Notes under the pieces: generated by a model
Database searches by the model: none
What the model was told of the DNA's origin: nothing
Seen by the model: the letters and a program-made list of their open reading frames with translations, nothing else
Part shown: positions 11,192 to 18,795 of the stretch, piece by piece
How positions within the stretch are numbered: the first letter of the stretch is position 1
Layout: the number at the start of each line of letters is the position of its first letter
Position numbers and translations under genes: made by a program
Assembly (NCBI GenBank): GCA_013823855.1
Contig: PNMW01000053.1
Location: 1-46,514, forward strand
Source: Lysobacteraceae bacterium
GTDB lineage: Bacteria; Pseudomonadota; Gammaproteobacteria; Nevskiales; Nevskiaceae
Direction of reading: 5' to 3'
Length of the DNA: 46,514 nt

Positions 11192-11877
11192 GTGCTGTCA
11201 TCGCCACGCACGGCAGCGGCTATCGGGCCGGCCAGCGGCTGTCGCCCCGCGGCCGTTCACTGGCGGCGCTGCTGGTCGGCGGCCTGCATCTCGGCGGGCT
11301 GGCGGCGCTGCTGCTGGCGAAGCCGGAATCGCCACCGCCGCAGCCGGTGCTGATGCAGGTGGCGATGATTGCCGAAGCGCCGGTGGTGATGGTCGAGCCG
11401 CCGCCACCGCCGCCGGAACCGGTCAAGCCGAAGCCGCAGCTGCGGCTGATGTCGACGCCGAAGCCGACCCCGTCGGTGATCGCCACGCCGCCGCCGGATC
11501 CCGAGCCGGTCGCCGAAGCGGTCGCCGAAATACCGGCGCCACCGGCGCCGCCGGCCGCACCGTCGACCGCGCCGCCTGCCGAACCGGTGGTGGTGCCGCC
11601 GAACTTCGTCGCCGCCTATCTGAACAATCCGCCGCCGGTCTATCCGTACGCCGCGAAGCTGCGCCGCGAGACCGGTGAAGTGCGCCTGCGGGTGCTGGTG
11701 ACCCGTGAAGGCACTGCAGGCGACGTCAGGATCGAGCAGTCCAGCGGCTCCACCAGCCTCGATCAGGCGGCGCGCGAAGTGGTGTTCCGCAAGTGGCGCT
11801 TCGTGCCGGCCAAGCGCGGCGACGAGACCATCGAAGCCTGGGTGATCGTGCCGGTGGTGTTCGAGTTGCGCGGCTGA
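11188..11877 (+). CDS. tonB: TonB energy-transducing protein
   Basis: TonB links the proton-motive force harvested by ExbB-ExbD to outer-membrane receptors. I place the start at GTG 11188-11190, which overlaps the PiuC stop in a GTGA junction and gives 229 residues. The layout is typical: one N-terminal membrane segment (SLAALLVGGLHLGGLAALLL), a Pro-rich and Glu/Lys-rich periplasmic span (VEPPPPPPEPVKPKP and on), and a C-terminal TonB domain with PPPVYPYAAKLR, GEVRLRVLV and KWRFVPAKR. The membrane segment keeps the conserved His used for contact with ExbB. Being inside the receptor operon suggests a dedicated TonB for this transporter. An annotation starting at a downstream ATG would remove the membrane anchor. 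Confidence 0.9.
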   Translation: MSAVIATHGSGYRAGQRLSPRGRSLAALLVGGLHLGGLAALLLAKPESPPPQPVLMQVAMIAEAPVVMVEPPPPPPEPVKPKPQLRLMSTPKPTPSVIATPPPDPEPVAEAVAEIPAPPAPPAAPSTAPPAEPVVVPPNFVAAYLNNPPPVYPYAAKLRRETGEVRLRVLVTREGTAGDVRIEQSSGSTSLDQAAREVVFRKWRFVPAKRGDETIEAWVIVPVVFELRG

Positions 11878-11885
11878 GTTTTGCT

Positions 11886-11986
11886 CCCCTCTCCCCCCGG
11901 AGAGGGGCCGGAGGTGAGGGACGCCGTCCGATCAATGCACAACGATCTGGCCGAGTCCCTCACCCAACCCTCTCCCGGGGAGAGGG
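11886..11986. repeat. REP-type palindromic pair between tonB and exbB
   Basis: Two GC-rich hairpins face each other. The left has the 9-bp stem CCCCTCTCC/GGAGAGGGG (11886-11894 with 11899-11907). The right has the 8-bp stem CCCTCTCC/GGAGAGGG (11968-11975 with 11979-11986). The flanks GGTGAGGGA (11913-11921) and TCCCTCACC (11956-11964) are also complementary, so the whole 101 bp is an inverted pair. This resembles intergenic REP doublets that are common in Gammaproteobacteria. It may lower or stabilise transcript levels between tonB and exbBD. Confidence 0.7.
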
Positions 11987-12022
11987 CTTTGGTTCCGAAT
12001 TTGATTGAGAGAGAGAAGAAAC

Positions 12023-12772
12023 ATGGACCCAGCAAGCAGCGGCATCGGCTTCGGCCACTTTCTCGCCCAGGCCGACGGCGTGGCGAAGTTCATCCTGGTG
12101 CTGATGGCGCTCGCCTCGGCGTCGAGCTGGTACCTGATCGTCACCAAGCTGGTCAGCTACTCGCGCGCCCGGCGGCGCACCGGCAAGTTCCTCGACTTCT
12201 TCTGGAACGCGCCGTCGCTCGACGTGGTGGCCGCCAAGATCGAGCAGCAGCATCCGGACGAGCCGTTCTCGCATCTGGTCTATCACGCGATTGCCGCCAG
12301 CCGGCATCACGAGCGTCACGGCATCAACCGGCTGAACGAGGCCGGCTCGGCGTCGGACTTCGTGACCCGGACGATGCGCAAGACCATCGACGAAGAAACC
12401 GCCAGCCTCGAATCGGGTCTGACGGTGCTCGCCTCGGTCGGCGCCACCGCGCCGTTCGTGGGCCTGCTCGGCACGGTCTGGGGCATCTACCACGCGCTGG
12501 TGGCGATCGGCGTCAGCGGCGCGGGCACGCTCGACAAGGTCGCCGGCCCGGTCGGCGAAGCGCTGATCATGACCGCCATCGGCCTGGCGGTCGCGATCCC
12601 GGCGGTGCTCGGCTACAACCTGATCGTCCGCGCCAATCGCCTGACCCTGGCCCAGCTCGACGCCTTCGCCCACGACCTGTTCGCCTTCCTCGGCACCGGC
12701 TGCAAGATCGATGCGGCCGCCAGCGGCAATGTCACGCCGCTGAAGACCGGCAGCGTCGCCGGGGGACGCTGA
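12023..12772 (+). CDS. exbB: ExbB, MotA/TolQ/ExbB proton channel protein
   Basis: ExbB forms the inner-membrane channel that, with ExbD, drives TonB. The 249-residue product has three predicted membrane segments: about residues 20-42 (FILVLMALASASSWYLIV), the segment in LGTVWGIYHALVAIG, and the segment in LIMTAIGLAVAIPAVLGYNL. A cytoplasmic loop lies between the first two. The VGATAPFVGLLGTVWGI stretch is the family signature. I chose ATG 12023 because AGAGAAG lies upstream and the product then opens MDPASSGIGF; an in-frame start 18 bases earlier is possible. exbD begins one base after its stop. The REP-type palindrome upstream separates it from tonB. Confidence 0.94.
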   Translation: MDPASSGIGFGHFLAQADGVAKFILVLMALASASSWYLIVTKLVSYSRARRRTGKFLDFFWNAPSLDVVAAKIEQQHPDEPFSHLVYHAIAASRHHERHGINRLNEAGSASDFVTRTMRKTIDEETASLESGLTVLASVGATAPFVGLLGTVWGIYHALVAIGVSGAGTLDKVAGPVGEALIMTAIGLAVAIPAVLGYNLIVRANRLTLAQLDAFAHDLFAFLGTGCKIDAAASGNVTPLKTGSVAGGR

Positions 12773-12773
12773 G

Positions 12774-13238
12774 ATGGCCTTCGGCAGCTTTGGCGGCGGT
12801 GCCCGCAACAGCGCACCGATGGCGGAAATCAACGTCATTCCGCTGGTCGACATCATGCTGGTGCTGCTGGTGATCTTCATCATCACGGCACCACTGCTGA
12901 CCCACGCGGTGAAGATCGATCTGCCGAAGGCGGACTCGGCGACCAATGTCCAGAAGGCCGACGCCGTGCAGTTCGCGATCGACGGCGACAGCCAGCGCTG
13001 GTGGAACGGCGAGCGGGTCGACGAGGCGCAGACCATCGAACGCCTGCGCGCCGCCGGCCAGAAGGAGCCGAGCCCGGAGCTGCACCTGCGCATCGACCGC
13101 AATGCCCGCTACGAGATCATCGCTTTGGTGATGAGCGAAGCGGCCAAGGCCGGTGTCACCAAGGTCGGCTTCGTCACCGATCCGAGCGGCGCACCGCTGC
13201 CGACCGTGCTGCCGGCCGGAACTGTCGCTACCCCGTGA
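12774..13238 (+). CDS. exbD: ExbD, TonB-system proton channel subunit
   Basis: ExbD is a single-span inner-membrane protein with a periplasmic domain that couples proton flow to TonB. The 154-residue product carries EINVIPLVDIMLVLLVIFII, in which Asp26 is the protonatable residue in the membrane helix. The periplasmic part has LHLRIDRNARYE and the C-terminal VGFVTDPSG. The gene follows exbB after one base, and its TGA overlaps the GTG start of the next gene, so it is coupled on both sides. Confidence 0.95.
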   Translation: MAFGSFGGGARNSAPMAEINVIPLVDIMLVLLVIFIITAPLLTHAVKIDLPKADSATNVQKADAVQFAIDGDSQRWWNGERVDEAQTIERLRAAGQKEPSPELHLRIDRNARYEIIALVMSEAAKAGVTKVGFVTDPSGAPLPTVLPAGTVATP

Positions 13239-13915
13239 GCGCGACCGTCTCCACCTCGTCGACGCCGGCCATCGACCTGGCGCGGGCCCGGCAGAAGCGC
13301 CGCGCCTGGTGGCTCAAGCAGCTGCACACCTGGCACTGGATCTCGGCGGCGGTGAGCCTGATCGGCATGCTGCTGTTCTCGGTCACCGGGATCACGCTGA
13401 ACCACGCGGCCGACATTCCGACCACGCCGGTCGTCGCCCGCGGCCAGGCCGTGCTGCCGGCACCGCTGCTGGCGGAATTGCGGGCCGTGGCGAAGCAGGC
13501 GGTCGACGACGGTGCCGCCGTCGCGATGCCGGCCGCCACCGGCGCCTGGCTGGCCGACACGCTCGACCTGCGGCTTGGCGATGCCGCCGTCGAATGGTCG
13601 GCGGACGAGGCCTATGTGTCGCTGCCGCGGCCGGGTGGCGACGCCTGGGTCAATGTCGACCTGGCGACCGGCGACGTCGAGCGTGAAACCACCGATCGCG
13701 GCTGGATCAGCTACCTCAACGACCTGCACAAGGGCCGCCATGCCGGTGTCGCCTGGAGCCTGTTTCTCGATGTGTTCGCCGTCGCCTGCCTGTTGTTCTC
13801 GCTGACCGGGCTGTGGCTGCTGCACCTGCATTCCAAGGGGCGTCGGCTGACCTGGCCGCTGGTCGGCTTCGGCCTGCTGGTACCGGTCGTCGTCGCCCTG
13901 CTGTTCATTCACTGA
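13235..13915 (+). CDS. PepSY-associated transmembrane protein
   Basis: The product (226 residues from GTG 13235, overlapping the exbD stop as GTGA) belongs to the PepSY-associated membrane helix family. Helix 1 (KQLHTWHWISAAVSLIGMLL, then FSVTGITLNH) carries several His residues of the kind that could bind haem. A periplasmic PepSY-like domain with DGAAVAMPAATG and WVNVDLATGDVE follows, and two C-terminal helices end in VALLFIH. Relatives next to siderophore receptors are thought to move electrons across the inner membrane to reduce ferric iron. With DUF2271 and ApbE downstream, an electron-carrying role fits. Haem binding is an inference from the His pattern. A start at a later ATG would lose helix 1. 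Confidence 0.82.
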   Translation: MSATVSTSSTPAIDLARARQKRRAWWLKQLHTWHWISAAVSLIGMLLFSVTGITLNHAADIPTTPVVARGQAVLPAPLLAELRAVAKQAVDDGAAVAMPAATGAWLADTLDLRLGDAAVEWSADEAYVSLPRPGGDAWVNVDLATGDVERETTDRGWISYLNDLHKGRHAGVAWSLFLDVFAVACLLFSLTGLWLLHLHSKGRRLTWPLVGFGLLVPVVVALLFIH

Positions 13916-13942
13916 CCTGCTGGTTTCCTTCGGACCCGATCG

Positions 13943-14500
13943 ATGAAAAGGCATCACCTCCTTCCCTTGCTCGCCGCGCTCGGCGCGCTTCCCGCGCAGG
14001 CCGCGCAGCTCGATGTCAGCGTGCAGATTCCGCAGCTCGACGTCGCCGAATACCACCGACCCTATGTGGCGGTCTGGGTCGAGCGCGAGGACCGTTCGGT
14101 CGCCGCCCATCTGAGCGTCTGGTACCAGGTCAAGCGCGGTGGACCGAATGCCGGCGGGCCGCCGCCGGTCGGGGCCGATGGCAAGCCGCAGTCCGGCACC
14201 AAGTGGCTGCCCGACCTGCGCCAGTGGTGGCGGCGCGGCGGCCGCGACCTGAGCATGCCGGCCGATGGCCTGAGCAGCGCCACCAAGCCGGTCGGCAGCC
14301 ACGAGCAGAGCTTCGGCGACCAGAGCCCGCTGGCGGCGCTGCCGCCCGGGCGCTACAAGCTGGTGGTCGAGGCGGCACGCGAGGACGGCGGCCGGGAACT
14401 GGTCGATCTCGCGTTCGACTGGCCGGCCAGGACCGCGACCCGCCTCGAAGCGCAAGGCAAATCCGAACTCGGCGCGGTTCGCGTCGCCGTCAAACCCTGA
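13943..14500 (+). CDS. DUF2271 periplasmic protein with candidate FMN-attachment motif
   Basis: The 185-residue product has a signal peptide ending near PAQAAQ and a periplasmic domain of the DUF2271 type (PYVAVWVERED, LSVWYQVKRGG, KWLPDLRQWWRRGG). Residues 108-114 read DGLSSAT. This is close to the ApbE target D-x-x-[S/T]-G-A-[S/T], with Ser112 in place of Gly, and would make Thr114 the site of covalent FMN. The motif is followed by KPVGSHEQSF and a Gly-Arg-Tyr (PPGRYKLVVEA) strand. ApbE is encoded two genes downstream. The function as a periplasmic flavin carrier in ferric reduction is inferred from motif and context; the family is formally uncharacterised. Confidence 0.82.
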   Translation: MKRHHLLPLLAALGALPAQAAQLDVSVQIPQLDVAEYHRPYVAVWVEREDRSVAAHLSVWYQVKRGGPNAGGPPPVGADGKPQSGTKWLPDLRQWWRRGGRDLSMPADGLSSATKPVGSHEQSFGDQSPLAALPPGRYKLVVEAAREDGGRELVDLAFDWPARTATRLEAQGKSELGAVRVAVKP

Positions 14501-14510
14501 GGGCCACGCC

Positions 14511-15314
14511 ATGAACCGTCTCCCGAAACTCCTGTTGATCGCCGCCGTGTCGGTGCCGGTCGCGGCAAATGCCCACAAGGGCTGGCTGGCGCCGTCGAAG
14601 ACCGTGCTCGACGTCGATCAGTGGATCACCGTCGACGCCGGGGTCTCCACCGAGCCGTTTGTCCGCGACCACAACGCCATGCGTCTCGACAACCTGGTGA
14701 TCGTCGCGCCCGACGGCAGCACCGTGGCGCCGGAAAACGCGTCGACCGGCAAGCTGCGCTCGACCTTCGACCTGCAGCTCAAGCAGGCCGGCACCTACCG
14801 CGTCGCGGTCGTCAACGAAGGGCTGATGGCGAGCTGGGAGGAGGACGGCAAGCCGAAGCGCTGGCGCGGCAACGCGGCGACCTTCGCCAGCGAAGTCCCG
14901 GCCAAGGCCAAGGGCCTGAAGGTCAGCGAATCGCAGGGCCGGCTGGAAACCTTCGCCACCGCCGGCAAGCCGAACGACGGTGCGCTGAAGCCGACCGGCA
15001 AGGGCCTCGAACTGCAGCCGGTGTCCGGCATCGCCGATCTGTTCGCCGGCGAGGACGCGACGTTCCGCTTCCTGCTCGACGGCAAGCCGGCGGCGAACCT
15101 GGACGTCGAAGTGATCCGCGACGGCACCCGCTATCGCAATGCGATCGGCGAGCAGCACCTGAAGACCGATGCCGAAGGCCTGGTCAAGCTGAGCTGGGCC
15201 GTACCCGGCCTGCACTGGATCAGCGCCAGCGTGCAGGACGGCAAGACCAGCGTGCCGCAGGCCAAGGAGCGCCGCGCCAGCTACACGGCGACCGTGGAAG
15301 TGCTGTCACCCTGA
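14511..15314 (+). CDS. DUF4198 periplasmic protein
   Basis: The 267-residue product has a signal peptide (MNRLPKLLLIAAVSVPVAANA) followed by AHKGWLAPSKT, so mature protein starts close to a His. DUF4198 proteins are two-domain periplasmic beta-sandwich proteins found near metal transporters, with His-rich N-termini that may bind metal. Here FDLQLKQAGTYRVAVVNEGL lies in the first half, and a carboxypeptidase-regulatory-like second half runs through FRFLLDGKPAANLDVEVIRDG. It lies 10 bp after DUF2271 and 2 bp before apbE. It may bind iron or a reduced siderophore; that is inference. Confidence 0.8.
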   Translation: MNRLPKLLLIAAVSVPVAANAHKGWLAPSKTVLDVDQWITVDAGVSTEPFVRDHNAMRLDNLVIVAPDGSTVAPENASTGKLRSTFDLQLKQAGTYRVAVVNEGLMASWEEDGKPKRWRGNAATFASEVPAKAKGLKVSESQGRLETFATAGKPNDGALKPTGKGLELQPVSGIADLFAGEDATFRFLLDGKPAANLDVEVIRDGTRYRNAIGEQHLKTDAEGLVKLSWAVPGLHWISASVQDGKTSVPQAKERRASYTATVEVLSP

Positions 15315-15316
15315 CG

Positions 15317-16324
15317 ATGACCGCCGAGGTCCTGATCCCGGCACGCTTCAGCGCGGCCACCCATGCCGGGCCGGACCCCGAGGCCACGGTGCTGCGGCTC
15401 GATGGCCAGACCATGGGCACGCGCTGGTCGGTGCAGTTCGTGGCGCGCGCGGCGGTGCCGTCGAGCGCCATCCGCAGCGGCATCGAGGCCCTGCTGGCCG
15501 ATCTCGTCGACCAGCTGAGCCACTGGCAGCCGTCGTCGGCACTGTGCCGCTACAACCGGGCGCCGGCCGGCAGCTGGCAGCGCTTGCCGGCGGACTTAAG
15601 CGTCGTGCTCGATGCTGCGCTCGGCATCGCCGCGCGCAGCGACGGTGCGCTCGATCCGACCGCAGGCCCGCTGGTCGACCTCTGGGGCTTCGGCCCGCCG
15701 GGGCCGCGCCAGGGGCTGCCGTCGGCGGCGCAGATCGCTGCGGCCCGGTCGCGGGTCGGCTGGCAGCGGCTGTGCCGCGATCCTGCCGGCCTGCTGCAGC
15801 CGGGCGGCGTACAGCTCGATTTTTCGGCGATCGCCAAGGGCCATGCTGTCGACCGGCTGGCCACCTGGCTGGACCGTGCCGGCTTCACCCACCATCTGGT
15901 CGAGATCGGTGGCGAGCTGCGCGGCCAGGGCGTGAAGCCGGACGGCTTGCCCTGGTGGGTCGAGACCGAAATGCCGGACGGCTTCGATCCACATCCGACC
16001 CGGATCGCGCTCGACGGTCTGAGCATCGCCACCTCGGGGGACGCGATCCGCCGCTTCGAGCACGACGGCCAGCGTTATGCCCACACGCTCGATCCGCGCA
16101 GCGGCCGGCCGCTGGCGGCGGCACCGGCGGCGGTCAGCGTGATCCACCCCCTGTGCCGCGAAGCCGACGGCTGGGCGACCGCGCTGACCGTGCTGGGCCC
16201 GGAAGCCGGCCTGCGGCTGGCCGATCAGCTCGGCCTGGCGGCACGCTGGCAGCTGCACGGGGCGGTGCCGCGCGTGGTCCGCAGCGCGGCCTGGCGGCAG
16301 CTCGGCGATGACCAGGACGACTAG
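15317..16324 (+). CDS. apbE: FAD:protein FMN transferase ApbE
   Basis: ApbE moves FMN from FAD onto a Thr or Ser of a target protein, outside the cytoplasm in most species. The 335-residue product shows the family landmarks: GQTMGTRWSV near the N-terminus, DGALDPTAGPLVDLWGFG, LDFSAIAKGHAVDRLA, GGELRGQG and the Mg/FAD site ATSGDAIRRF followed by HTLDPRSGRP. There is no obvious signal peptide at the ATG 15317, which is unusual for a periplasmic ApbE; activity in the cytoplasm or a missed N-terminus are both possible. It is the last gene of the iron operon and the probable modifier of the DUF2271 protein. Its stop lies 17 bp from the convergent astA stop. Confidence 0.9.
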   Translation: MTAEVLIPARFSAATHAGPDPEATVLRLDGQTMGTRWSVQFVARAAVPSSAIRSGIEALLADLVDQLSHWQPSSALCRYNRAPAGSWQRLPADLSVVLDAALGIAARSDGALDPTAGPLVDLWGFGPPGPRQGLPSAAQIAAARSRVGWQRLCRDPAGLLQPGGVQLDFSAIAKGHAVDRLATWLDRAGFTHHLVEIGGELRGQGVKPDGLPWWVETEMPDGFDPHPTRIALDGLSIATSGDAIRRFEHDGQRYAHTLDPRSGRPLAAAPAAVSVIHPLCREADGWATALTVLGPEAGLRLADQLGLAARWQLHGAVPRVVRSAAWRQLGDDQDD

Positions 16325-16341
16325 GTGCCGGCGTCGCGGCG

Positions 16342-17355
16342 TCAGCTCATCACGCTGATCCGCACCTCGTCGCCGCCATCGACTTCCAGCGCCCGTGCCA
16401 GCTCGGCGGGCAGGGTGATGTGGCCGTTCTTGATCGCGTACTCGGCGTAGGCGCAGCGGAAGTTGCCGAGTTCGGTGTTGGCGATCAGGCAGGGCGCGCC
16501 GGGGGCCGGCTTGCCGACGAACACGGTCAGCACCTGGGCGCGGCGGATACTGCGGATTTCTTCCAGCGGCGCCTCGACACTCGGCCCGCCGTCGAAGATG
16601 TCGATGTAGCCCTGATAGCGGAAGCCTTCCTGCTCCAGCAGGTGCAGCGCCGGGGCGGTCTGCGGATGGACCTGGCCCATCACCGCGCGCGCGGCCTCCG
16701 GCAGCAGCACCGTGTAGATCGGATGCGGCGGCATCAGCTCGGCGATGAAGGCCTTGTTGCCGGTGCCGACGATGTGCTCGGCGTGAGCGTAGTCGACGGT
16801 GAAGAAGTGCCGGCCCAGGCCTTCCCAGAACGGCGAGCGCCCCTGTTCGTCGGACACCCCGCGCATCTCGGCGATCACTTTCTTCGCGAAACGCTGCGGA
16901 TGGTTGGCCATGAACAGGAAGCGGCATTTCGACAGCAGCTTGCCGGCGCCGGCACCGCGGAAATCCGGCCGCATGTACAGCGAGCAGAGCACGCTGGTGC
17001 CGGTCAGATCGTTGGACAGGTACAGGGTCGGCACGCTGTTGTAGATGCCCAGTTCGCGCGAGGCATGCACCGCCAGTCCGACCCGGTAGTTGTAGAACGC
17101 CTCGTCGAGCCCGCAGGCCGCCTCGATCGCGCAGCAGGCGCCGATCTCGCCGCCGTCGGTTTCCTCCATCACGAACAGGTAGCGCTGATGGCCGGGTTCG
17201 TCGACATCGGCGGCGAACGAGGCTTCCGACAGCGCGATCTTGGCGGCGAGGAACGCCGGCACCGGCGGCAGCGAGGTGAAGCCTGCGCCGGCGTTGCGGG
17301 CCATGTCGAGCAGGGCGGGCAGGTCGTCGCTGCGGATCGGGCGGATGATTTTCAT
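16342..17355 (-). CDS. astA: Arginine N-succinyltransferase AstA
   Basis: AstA transfers succinyl from succinyl-CoA to the alpha-amino group of arginine, the first step of the AST pathway. The 337-residue product starts MKIIRPIRSDDLPALLDMA and includes LAVHASRELGIYNSVPTLYL, CSLYMRPDFRGAGAGKLLSK (acyl-CoA loop of the GNAT-like fold) and GFRYQGYIDIFDGGPSVEA, all typical of the family. E. coli AstA has 344 residues, so it is full length. It is 75 bp downstream of the M20 hydrolase gene on the same strand. A second AST locus, astD-ltaE-astB, lies 8 kb away on the same strand, with the iron operon between them. Confidence 0.96.
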   Translation of the reverse strand: MKIIRPIRSDDLPALLDMARNAGAGFTSLPPVPAFLAAKIALSEASFAADVDEPGHQRYLFVMEETDGGEIGACCAIEAACGLDEAFYNYRVGLAVHASRELGIYNSVPTLYLSNDLTGTSVLCSLYMRPDFRGAGAGKLLSKCRFLFMANHPQRFAKKVIAEMRGVSDEQGRSPFWEGLGRHFFTVDYAHAEHIVGTGNKAFIAELMPPHPIYTVLLPEAARAVMGQVHPQTAPALHLLEQEGFRYQGYIDIFDGGPSVEAPLEEIRSIRRAQVLTVFVGKPAPGAPCLIANTELGNFRCAYAEYAIKNGHITLPAELARALEVDGGDEVRISVMS

Positions 17356-17430
17356 GACACCGGGCAAGGCGACGCGGACTGCGTGGGGCGATGATGACCG
17401 GAAAGCGTGACGGCGGCGCTGCTGCCGCGA

Positions 17431-18678
17431 TCAGCCCCAGCTGCGGCTGCCGTCGGCCAAGCCGAGCAACAGCCGTGCCGACAGCTGGGCCCGCTCGGCC
17501 AGGCTCGACCAGCGCATCCATTCGCGATCGGAGTGGATGTCGCCGCCGACGACGCCGAGGTTGTCGACATTGGCGAGGCCCGCCGCCGCCAGGTTGTTGC
17601 CGTCGCAGCAGCCGCCGGTCGGGCGGAACTGCAGCGCCAGCCCCTGTGCGCGGCCGCAGTCGGCGAGCAGCGCCTGCAGGCGTGCCGTGCCGGCGCTGAC
17701 GAGCTTCGGCGGTCGCGTGAACCCGCCGAATCGGCTGACCGTGAAGCCGTCGCGGTCGTTGGCGCGGGTCAGCAGCAGATCAAGCTGTTCCTCGAGCCAG
17801 CACTGGTCGTCGGCGATCGAGGTGCGGACATTGAACTTCAGCACCGCGCGCTCGGGCACGATGTTCAGCGCGCCACCGCCGTGGCTGTAGCCGAGATTGA
17901 TGGTGACGCCGTCGCGCTGGCCATTGAGGCGATGCAGGGCCAGCGCCAGCTCGGCGGCCAGCGCGATGGCGTTGCGGCCATCCTCGGGATTGCGGCCGGC
18001 ATGGGCGGCGCGGCCTTCGATGACCAGGTCGAAATTGCCGCTGCCCTTGCGCGCCGAGGCCAGGCCGCCGTCCGGATAGGCCGGCTCGAAGATCAGGCCG
18101 AAGTGGTTGCGGCCGGCCGCCTCGGCCAGCAGCGCCGCCGAGCCGGTGCTGCCGATTTCCTCGTCCGGGTTCATCAGCACTTCCCAGCCGATGCGATCGC
18201 GATGCGGGCTGCGTTCCAGCGCGCCGAGCGCCAGCGCCATCACCAGCAGCCCGCCTTTCAGGTCGGCGACGCCGGGGCCGTTGAGGTGGTCGTCATCGAT
18301 CCAGCGCGCGGTCTGGAAGGGATGCGAAGGGCCGAACACGGTGTCGAGATGCCCGCCGAGAAACACCTGCAGCGGCGCGTCCGGCCGCTTGCGCAGGCGC
18401 ACGGCCTGACCGATCGGCCGCAGGCTGCGCTCGCCGCGGTCGCCGGTGCTGGCGTAGCCGGACAGTGCGATCCGTTCGATCGTGGCCCCGAGCGGTGCCA
18501 GCAGGGCCAGCAGCCGGTCGGCCGTGGCATCGACGCCGGCCGGGTGGAAGCTGCCGGCGTTCTGGTTCGACAGCGCCACCAGCTCGTCGCGCAGGCCGGT
18601 CGCTGCGCCGTCGATCCACGCCAGCGGGTCGGCGAAGGGGTCGGGGGCGACAGGCGATGACGCGGCGGAGATGGCCAT
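17431..18678 (-). CDS. M20 family metallohydrolase, candidate succinylglutamate desuccinylase
   Basis: The 415-residue product is a full-length M20 dizinc hydrolase of the CPG2/ArgE/DapE type. Metal and catalytic residues are visible: His110 and Asp112 in GGHLDTVFG, Asp139 in GPGVADLKGG, the Glu173/174 pair in MNPDEEIGS, Glu198 in GLIFEPAY, and a C-terminal His in GGDIHSDREW. The dimerisation domain lies between (FDLVIEGRAAHAGRNPEDG). No signal peptide is present, so it is cytoplasmic. It sits just upstream of astA on the same strand. The classical last enzyme, AstE, is an M14-like protein and is absent here, while DapE shows that M20 enzymes can remove succinyl groups. A role in desuccinylating succinylglutamate is therefore proposed. 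Generic peptidase is the alternative. Confidence 0.85.
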   Translation of the reverse strand: MAISAASSPVAPDPFADPLAWIDGAATGLRDELVALSNQNAGSFHPAGVDATADRLLALLAPLGATIERIALSGYASTGDRGERSLRPIGQAVRLRKRPDAPLQVFLGGHLDTVFGPSHPFQTARWIDDDHLNGPGVADLKGGLLVMALALGALERSPHRDRIGWEVLMNPDEEIGSTGSAALLAEAAGRNHFGLIFEPAYPDGGLASARKGSGNFDLVIEGRAAHAGRNPEDGRNAIALAAELALALHRLNGQRDGVTINLGYSHGGGALNIVPERAVLKFNVRTSIADDQCWLEEQLDLLLTRANDRDGFTVSRFGGFTRPPKLVSAGTARLQALLADCGRAQGLALQFRPTGGCCDGNNLAAAGLANVDNLGVVGGDIHSDREWMRWSSLAERAQLSARLLLGLADGSRSWG

Positions 18679-18795
18679 GACGCGAGTGTAGCGGCCGGAC
18701 AGCCAGTCGCCCACGGACTGTCATCGCCCTGTCGCCAGCGGGTCACATGGCGCTGCGAGGCTCCGCGCACAGCCAATTCCAGTCGGGGAGTCCAC

